From Rhodospirillales bacterium (GTDB taxonomy: Bacteria; Pseudomonadota; Alphaproteobacteria; Rhodospirillales_A; JACZKS01): 10,272 nucleotides of DNA. The stretch lies in contig JABGRG010000127.1 in NCBI GenBank assembly GCA_018648445.1, forward strand, positions 1-10,272, read 5' to 3'. Position numbers and translations under genes: made by a program. Shown piece after piece: positions 5,768 to 10,272 of the stretch. The stretch's first letter is position 1, and every line of letters begins with the position of its first letter. The notes under the pieces were generated by a model. The model saw nothing but the letters and a program-made list of their open reading frames with translations. It was not told the DNA's origin and ran no database searches.

Positions 5768-6538
5768 GTGAACTCACTTGAGATGTTCAACCTTAAAGGC
5801 CGCCGGGCTCTCGTTACGGGTTCGGGGCAAGGTATCGGTTTTGAGTTGGCCCGCGGCCTTGCGGGCGCCGGAGCCGAAGTCATCCTCAATGATATCGATG
5901 CCGACCGCCTGGCATCCGCCGCGGCAAAGCTGCGCGCCGAGGGAGCGACAATCCATGAACTCGGGTTCGACGTCACCGACCCCGACAAGGTCGGCGCGGC
6001 CATCGATGGTTTCGAGGCAAACGTCGGCCCGATTGATATTCTGGTCAACAACGCCGGAATGCAGTTTCGCACGCCGCTGGAGGATTTTCCGGTCGATCGC
6101 TTCGATTTCATGATGCGGCTGAACATCAATTCCGCCTTCTACGTGGGTCAGGCAGTGGCCAAACACATGATCGAACGCAAGGCGGGAAAGATCGTCAATA
6201 TCTGTTCCGTGCAGACGGCGCTGGCGCGTCCGGGCATTGCACCCTACACCGCGTCGAAGGGCGCGGTCGCCAATCTGACCAAGGGCATGGCCACCGATTG
6301 GGCGAAACACGGCTTGCAGGTCAACGGACTGGCCCCCGGCTACTTCAAGACCGAACTGACCTCGGCCCTGGTCGCCGACGAGGAATTCACCGCCTGGCTC
6401 AGCGCGCGCACCCCTGCCGGTCGTTGGGGAAACGTCAACGAACTGGTCGGCGCTTGCATCTTCCTGGGTTCGGAAGCATCGAGCTTCGTCAACGGACATA
6501 TCCTCTATGTCGACGGAGGCATCACCAGCTCTCTTTAA
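5768..6538 (+). CDS. idnO: Gluconate 5-dehydrogenase (short-chain dehydrogenase)
   Basis: The enzyme would interconvert 5-ketogluconate and gluconate with NAD(P)(H). It closely resembles the E. coli IdnO sequence as I recall it, notably [30 protein letters not shown] and [12 protein letters not shown]. With the start used here it has 256 residues, the usual length. The Rossmann motif TGSGQGIG is at 17-24, NNAG at 94-97 and the active-site set N119, S147, Y160 and K164 (YTASK) is intact. An upstream ATG at 5729 would add 13 unlike residues (MYFGNRAKKKGSL). The GTG at 5768 has the Shine-Dalgarno sequence AAGGAAG just before it and places the protein start where the family begins, so I prefer it. 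cpdB follows after 118 bp on the same strand. No gluconate kinase or transporter gene is nearby, so a relative acting on another sugar acid or polyol is possible. Confidence 0.88.
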   Translation: MNSLEMFNLKGRRALVTGSGQGIGFELARGLAGAGAEVILNDIDADRLASAAAKLRAEGATIHELGFDVTDPDKVGAAIDGFEANVGPIDILVNNAGMQFRTPLEDFPVDRFDFMMRLNINSAFYVGQAVAKHMIERKAGKIVNICSVQTALARPGIAPYTASKGAVANLTKGMATDWAKHGLQVNGLAPGYFKTELTSALVADEEFTAWLSARTPAGRWGNVNELVGACIFLGSEASSFVNGHILYVDGGITSSL

Positions 6539-6656
6539 GGATGCCCCGCACGCAAATTTTGCTTCCCTGAGATTGTTCCCGGGTGCAGGATATCGGGCTT
6601 GGGAATTTAGCATTCACGGGCCAACGATGCCCGGAACACCCGCAGGGAGTTACATC

Positions 6657-8636
6657 ATGGACAAACGTTTCACAACGGCGTTTTCGCGCCGTCAATTCGT
6701 GGTTGGCGCGTCGGCCACCGGCGCTCTAATTGCGCTGCATCCCTTTTCGGCGATGGCCTCGGCCAATCAGGCCCACCTTCGCATCATGGAGACGACCGAT
6801 CTGCACGTTCATGTGCATCCCTATGACTATTACGGGGACAAGCCAAGCGATACGCTGGGCCTTGCGCGCACGGCGACGATCATCGGCAATATCCGAAAAG
6901 AGGCGGCCAATGCGCTTCTGGTCGACAACGGCGATTTCCTTCAGGGCAATCCCATGGGCGACTACATCGCCTATGAACGCGGCATGAAGGAAGGCGACAA
7001 GCACCCGATCATTCAGGGCATGAACCAGTTGAACTTCGACGTGTCCACGCTGGGTAACCACGAGTTCAACTACGGTCTCGACTTCCTGATGAAATCGCTG
7101 AACGGGGCCAACTTCCCGTTCGTTTCGGCCAATGTGGCGAAAGCCCCGTTGGGCGCCAACCCACGCGCCGACAAACTGTTCCTGAAACCTTATGTCATTC
7201 TGGACCGGCGCGTCACCGACGGGGCGGGCAAGGAACACGCCATCAAGGTTGGTTTCATCGGCTTCGTGCCGCCGCAAATCATGAACTGGGACAAGCGCCA
7301 CCTTGAAGGCAAGGCCAACACCCGCGATATGGTTGCCGCCGCCAAGGCCTGGGTACCGGAAATGAAGGAAGCCGGAGCCGACGTCATCATCGCGCTTTCG
7401 CATTCCGGCCTTAACGCCGCCGATTATTCGGAAGGCATGGAGAACGCGTCCCTGCATCTGGCCGCCGTCGACGGCATCGACGCCATGGTCATGGGACATG
7501 CGCATCTGACATTCCCCGGCAAGAAATACGATAAACTTCCCGGCGTCGACGCCGCCAAGGGAACGCTATTCGGCAAACCCGCCGTCATGGCCGGGTTCTG
7601 GGGATCGCATCTGGGTCTTCTGGACCTTCTGCTTGAAAAAGACGGCGCATCGTGGCGCGTGGCCGGCTTCACGTCGGAAGCCCGCCCCATCTACAAGCGC
7701 GACGGGCGCAAGAAAATTCCGTTGGTCGAAAGCCAGCAGAAAGTACTCGACTCGGTGGCCAAGGAACACGAAGCGACGCTGGCCTATATCCGGCGGCCCG
7801 TCGGCAAAACCTCGGCCCCGTTGCATTCGTATTTCGCACTTGTCGCCGACGATCCGTCGGTGCAAATCGTCAGTCAGGCCCAAACCTGGTACATCGCCGA
7901 CATGATGAAGGGTACCGAGTGGGAAGGACTGCCTATCCTTTCAGCGGCGGCACCCTTCAAGGCCGGTGGACGCGGCGGACCGGAATACTATACCGACGTC
8001 AAACCCGGTGCCGTCGCCATCAAGAACGTCTCAGACCTTTACCTGTACCCAAACACGGTACGCGCGGTGCTGATTACCGGCGCGCAGGTCAAGGATTGGC
8101 TGGAACGTTCGGCGGGCATCTTCAATCAGGTGGTCGCCGGAAAGGCCGACCAGCCCTTGGTCAACCCGAAATTCCCGTCCTACAATTTCGACGTGATCGA
8201 CGGGGTGACCTATCAGATCGACCTGACCCAACCGTCGAAGTTCGGCCCCAAAGGCAAGCCGCTCAACGCCGGGGCCAACCGCATTGTCGATTTGCAGTAT
8301 CAGGGCAAACCCATCGATCCCGCCCAGAAGTTCGTGGTCGCCACCAACAACTATCGCGCCGGTGGCGGCGGCAACTTCCCGGGTATCGGCGGCGATGTGA
8401 TCATCTTTGTCGGCCCCGACACCAACCGCGACGTGATCGTGCGCTACATCGTGGATAAGGGCACCATCAACCCGTCCGCCGACGCCAACTGGAACTTCAA
8501 GCCAATTCCAGGCACGACGGTTCTGTTTGAAACGGGGCCCGCCGCAAAGGCGCATATGTCGGGGGTCAAGGGCGTCAAAATCGAAGCCGCCGGAGAAGGC
8601 GCCGACGGTTTCGCCCAATATCGCATTACCCTTTGA
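6657..8636 (+). CDS. cpdB: 2',3'-cyclic-nucleotide 2'-phosphodiesterase/3'-nucleotidase, Tat-exported
   Basis: The 659-residue product is a periplasmic CpdB-type enzyme. It opens 2',3'-cyclic nucleotides and removes 3'-phosphate, releasing nucleosides and phosphate. The N-terminus has a twin-arginine signal (SRRQFV, arginines 11-12), a hydrophobic stretch and a likely cleavage after AMASA near residue 36. The metallophosphatase domain follows: D48 and H50 (TTDLH), DNGDFLQG (90-97), GNHE (133-136), H249 (LSHSG) and GHAH (280-283), which form the two-metal site. The C-terminal 5'-nucleotidase domain (about 380-610) contains [18 protein letters not shown], the nucleobase-stacking type segment [11 protein letters not shown], and [13 protein letters not shown]. 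The ATG at 6657 has CAGGGAG 8 nt upstream. A longer open frame beginning at 6507 overlaps idnO and is not used. A strong terminator follows the stop codon. E. coli CpdB uses a Sec signal, so the Tat signal suggests metal loading before export. Confidence 0.92.
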   Translation: MDKRFTTAFSRRQFVVGASATGALIALHPFSAMASANQAHLRIMETTDLHVHVHPYDYYGDKPSDTLGLARTATIIGNIRKEAANALLVDNGDFLQGNPMGDYIAYERGMKEGDKHPIIQGMNQLNFDVSTLGNHEFNYGLDFLMKSLNGANFPFVSANVAKAPLGANPRADKLFLKPYVILDRRVTDGAGKEHAIKVGFIGFVPPQIMNWDKRHLEGKANTRDMVAAAKAWVPEMKEAGADVIIALSHSGLNAADYSEGMENASLHLAAVDGIDAMVMGHAHLTFPGKKYDKLPGVDAAKGTLFGKPAVMAGFWGSHLGLLDLLLEKDGASWRVAGFTSEARPIYKRDGRKKIPLVESQQKVLDSVAKEHEATLAYIRRPVGKTSAPLHSYFALVADDPSVQIVSQAQTWYIADMMKGTEWEGLPILSAAAPFKAGGRGGPEYYTDVKPGAVAIKNVSDLYLYPNTVRAVLITGAQVKDWLERSAGIFNQVVAGKADQPLVNPKFPSYNFDVIDGVTYQIDLTQPSKFGPKGKPLNAGANRIVDLQYQGKPIDPAQKFVVATNNYRAGGGGNFPGIGGDVIIFVGPDTNRDVIVRYIVDKGTINPSADANWNFKPIPGTTVLFETGPAAKAHMSGVKGVKIEAAGEGADGFAQYRITL

Positions 8637-8664
8637 TAGGGGCGCGTTTTACCACCACTCGCAC

Positions 8665-8693
8665 AAGGGGCCCCGATCGGGGCCCCTTTTTTT
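8665..8693 (+). terminator. Rho-independent terminator of cpdB
   Basis: Arms AAGGGGCCCC (8665-8674) and GGGGCCCCTT (8679-8688) form a perfect stem around GATC. A run of seven T follows (8687-8693). It starts 29 bp after the cpdB stop. The minus strand has no T-run after the hairpin, so it should act mainly on rightward transcription, although it also lies at the end of the convergent glp operon. Confidence 0.92.
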
Positions 8694-8713
8694 CGTCGAC
8701 GGCGCGAACTGGT

Positions 8714-8995
8714 CTACACCCAGCGGAATACCGCGAAACCGTAAGCCAGTGAAATCGCCAACGCGCCCCACAGCGGGGTTCCCATGATCCCCAGCCAGCC
8801 CAGGAAAATGAATGCGCTTCCCAGGATGGTGATGAACAACCGGTCGCCGCGCGTGGTGTCCAGCGTCAGGATACCGCGCCGGGGTGCGCCGCCGGGACGG
8901 CGCCATTCCAGAAATCCCATGCAACTGATGGCGCAGGCGATGAAGATAAAGAACGCCGCCGTTGGCCAGGTCCAGGCCATCCAGGACAAACCCAT
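8714..8995 (-). CDS. glpU: DUF2160 membrane protein of the glycerol ABC transporter operon
   Basis: This 93-residue integral membrane protein matches the DUF2160 pattern, with MSWMAWTWPT-like N-terminus, FFIFIA, and the segment TTRGDRLFI followed by a hydrophobic region ending in FRWV. Three membrane segments are likely, at about 11-29, 53-70 and 74-90. Members accompany glycerol ABC transporters, and the protein is GlpU in the rhizobial glpSTPQUV operon; its exact role is unknown. The ATG at 8995 has an excellent ribosome-binding site (GAGGAGAG). A longer frame from 9052 overlaps glpQ and is not used. It follows glpQ by 10 bp and is the last gene of the operon here, 21 bp from the cpdB terminator. 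Confidence 0.85.
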   Translation of the reverse strand: MGLSWMAWTWPTAAFFIFIACAISCMGFLEWRRPGGAPRRGILTLDTTRGDRLFITILGSAFIFLGWLGIMGTPLWGALAISLAYGFAVFRWV

Positions 8996-9005
8996 TTCTC
9001 TCTCC

Positions 9006-9802
9006 TCACACGCGCCCGAGGGCAAAGCCCTTGGCGATGTAGTTGCGAACAAAATAAATGACGAATGCGCCCGGTATTATGGTCAAGGTCCCGGCAGCCG
9101 CCAGCAAGCCCAACTCGTACCCCGCCGTACTGGCCGTTCGGGTCATGGTCGCGGCAATGGGCTTGGCGGCCACCGACGTCAGCGTTTTGGCCAGCAAAAG
9201 TTCGACCCACGAGAACATGAAAGCGAAGAAGCAGGCGACACCGATGCCGGCGGCGATGGTCGGCAGGAAAATGCGGATAAAAAACCGCCAGAACGGATAG
9301 CCGTCCACATAGGCCGTTTCGTCCAGTTCCTTGGGCACGCCCGACATGAAGCCTTCCAAGATCCACACCGCCAGCGGGATGTTGAACAGGCAGTGCGCCA
9401 GAGCCACGGCCAACGGCGTATCGAACAACTCGATCGCCGAATACAGCTGGAAAAACGGCAGGGCAAACACGGCGGGCGGGGCCATGCGGTTGGTCAGCAG
9501 CCAGAAGAAAAGGTGCTTGTCGCCCAGAAACCGGAAACGCGAAAAGGCGTAAGCCGCGGGCAAGGCGACGGTGACCGAAATGACCGTGTTGAGGCCCACG
9601 TAGGTCAGGGAATTAAAGTACCCGGTGTACCAGGTGGGGTCGGTGAAAATCTTGACGTAGTTGGCGACGGTGAATTCCTGCGGCCACAACGAGAATGTGC
9701 CGAGAATTTCATTGGTCGTCTTGAACGACATGTTGACCAGCCAATAGATCGGCAGCATCAGGAACAGGATGTAAATGATCGGAACGGCGGAAATCTTTTT
9801 CA

Positions 9803-9803
<1 letters not shown>
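9006..9803 (-). CDS. glpQ: Glycerol ABC transporter permease
   Basis: The 265-residue protein is a MalG-type inner-membrane permease (binding-protein-dependent transport family). The first membrane segment is VPIIYILFLMLPIYWLV, followed by a periplasmic part (FSLWPQEFTVANYVKIF) and five further hydrophobic segments. The cytoplasmic EAA loop, which docks on the ATPase, is DETAYVDGYPFWRFFIRI followed by FLP. The downstream DUF2160 gene and upstream second permease support assignment to the glycerol system; other sugar-alcohol substrates remain possible. The start at 9803 overlaps the glpP stop codon by one base (TGATG), so translation is probably coupled, and a GAGG-like site precedes it. A longer frame from 9848 lies inside glpP and is rejected. 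The gene ends 10 bp before glpU. Confidence 0.88.

Positions 9804-10272
<469 letters not shown>

Noticed and set aside
5774..6613. 279-codon minus-strand frame opposite idnO
   Set aside because: It is an antisense shadow of the dehydrogenase gene, with no recognisable motif and no ribosome-binding site of note.
6507..6656. N-terminal extension of CpdB from an upstream ATG
   Set aside because: It would overlap idnO and place 50 residues before a clear Tat signal peptide. The ATG at 6657 has a good ribosome-binding site.

Overview
The window looks like a G+C-rich alphaproteobacterial chromosome. The evidence is the codon usage on the right side, an E. coli IdnO-like dehydrogenase, a tungsten-type aldehyde oxidoreductase, and a glycerol ABC transporter of the rhizobial glpSTPQUV type with its DUF2160 protein. 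No rRNA gene, complete tRNA or CRISPR array was found. The assignment to Alphaproteobacteria is an inference from gene types, not from a marker gene.

Region 1 (1-1776) is the right-hand end of an integrated element. A P4-type tyrosine integrase (241-1479, minus) overlaps a 66-codon hypothetical gene (48-248, minus). Upstream of the integrase lies a symmetric cluster of short direct and inverted repeats (1531-1685). It is followed by the 3' half of a tRNA, from a TTGGTAA anticodon loop through T-arm, acceptor strand and CCA (about 1732-1776), without a matching 5' half. This is best read as the att scar of an element that integrates into a threonine tRNA (GGT) gene, with most of the element lying left of the window.

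Region 2 (1777-3193) is lower in G+C than what follows. It holds a roughly 290-bp gene-poor stretch with two perfect hairpins and an orphan FkbM-type methyltransferase (2070-3041, minus), probably acquired horizontally.

Region 3 (3194-8693) is G+C-rich metabolic DNA. An aldehyde:ferredoxin oxidoreductase family enzyme (3820-5553, minus) is followed by an unrecognised 186-residue protein that may contain a MoaD-like segment (3194-3754). A strong hairpin lies between them. Divergent from these is an idnO-like gluconate 5-dehydrogenase (5768-6538, plus), then a Tat-exported CpdB-like 2',3'-cyclic-nucleotide phosphodiesterase/3'-nucleotidase (6657-8636, plus) ending at a textbook terminator (8665-8693). 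The 214-bp divergent region carries a perfect 8-bp-arm palindrome, a candidate operator.

Region 4 (8714-10272, minus) is the promoter-distal end of a glycerol ABC transporter operon: glpP (cut by the window end), glpQ, glpU. The binding-protein gene glpV, which follows glpU in the rhizobial operon, is absent here. Convergent cpdB and its terminator occupy that place. Overall the right side suggests carbon and phosphate scavenging (glycerol, ketogluconate, nucleotides, aldehydes), bordered by a mobile-element junction.
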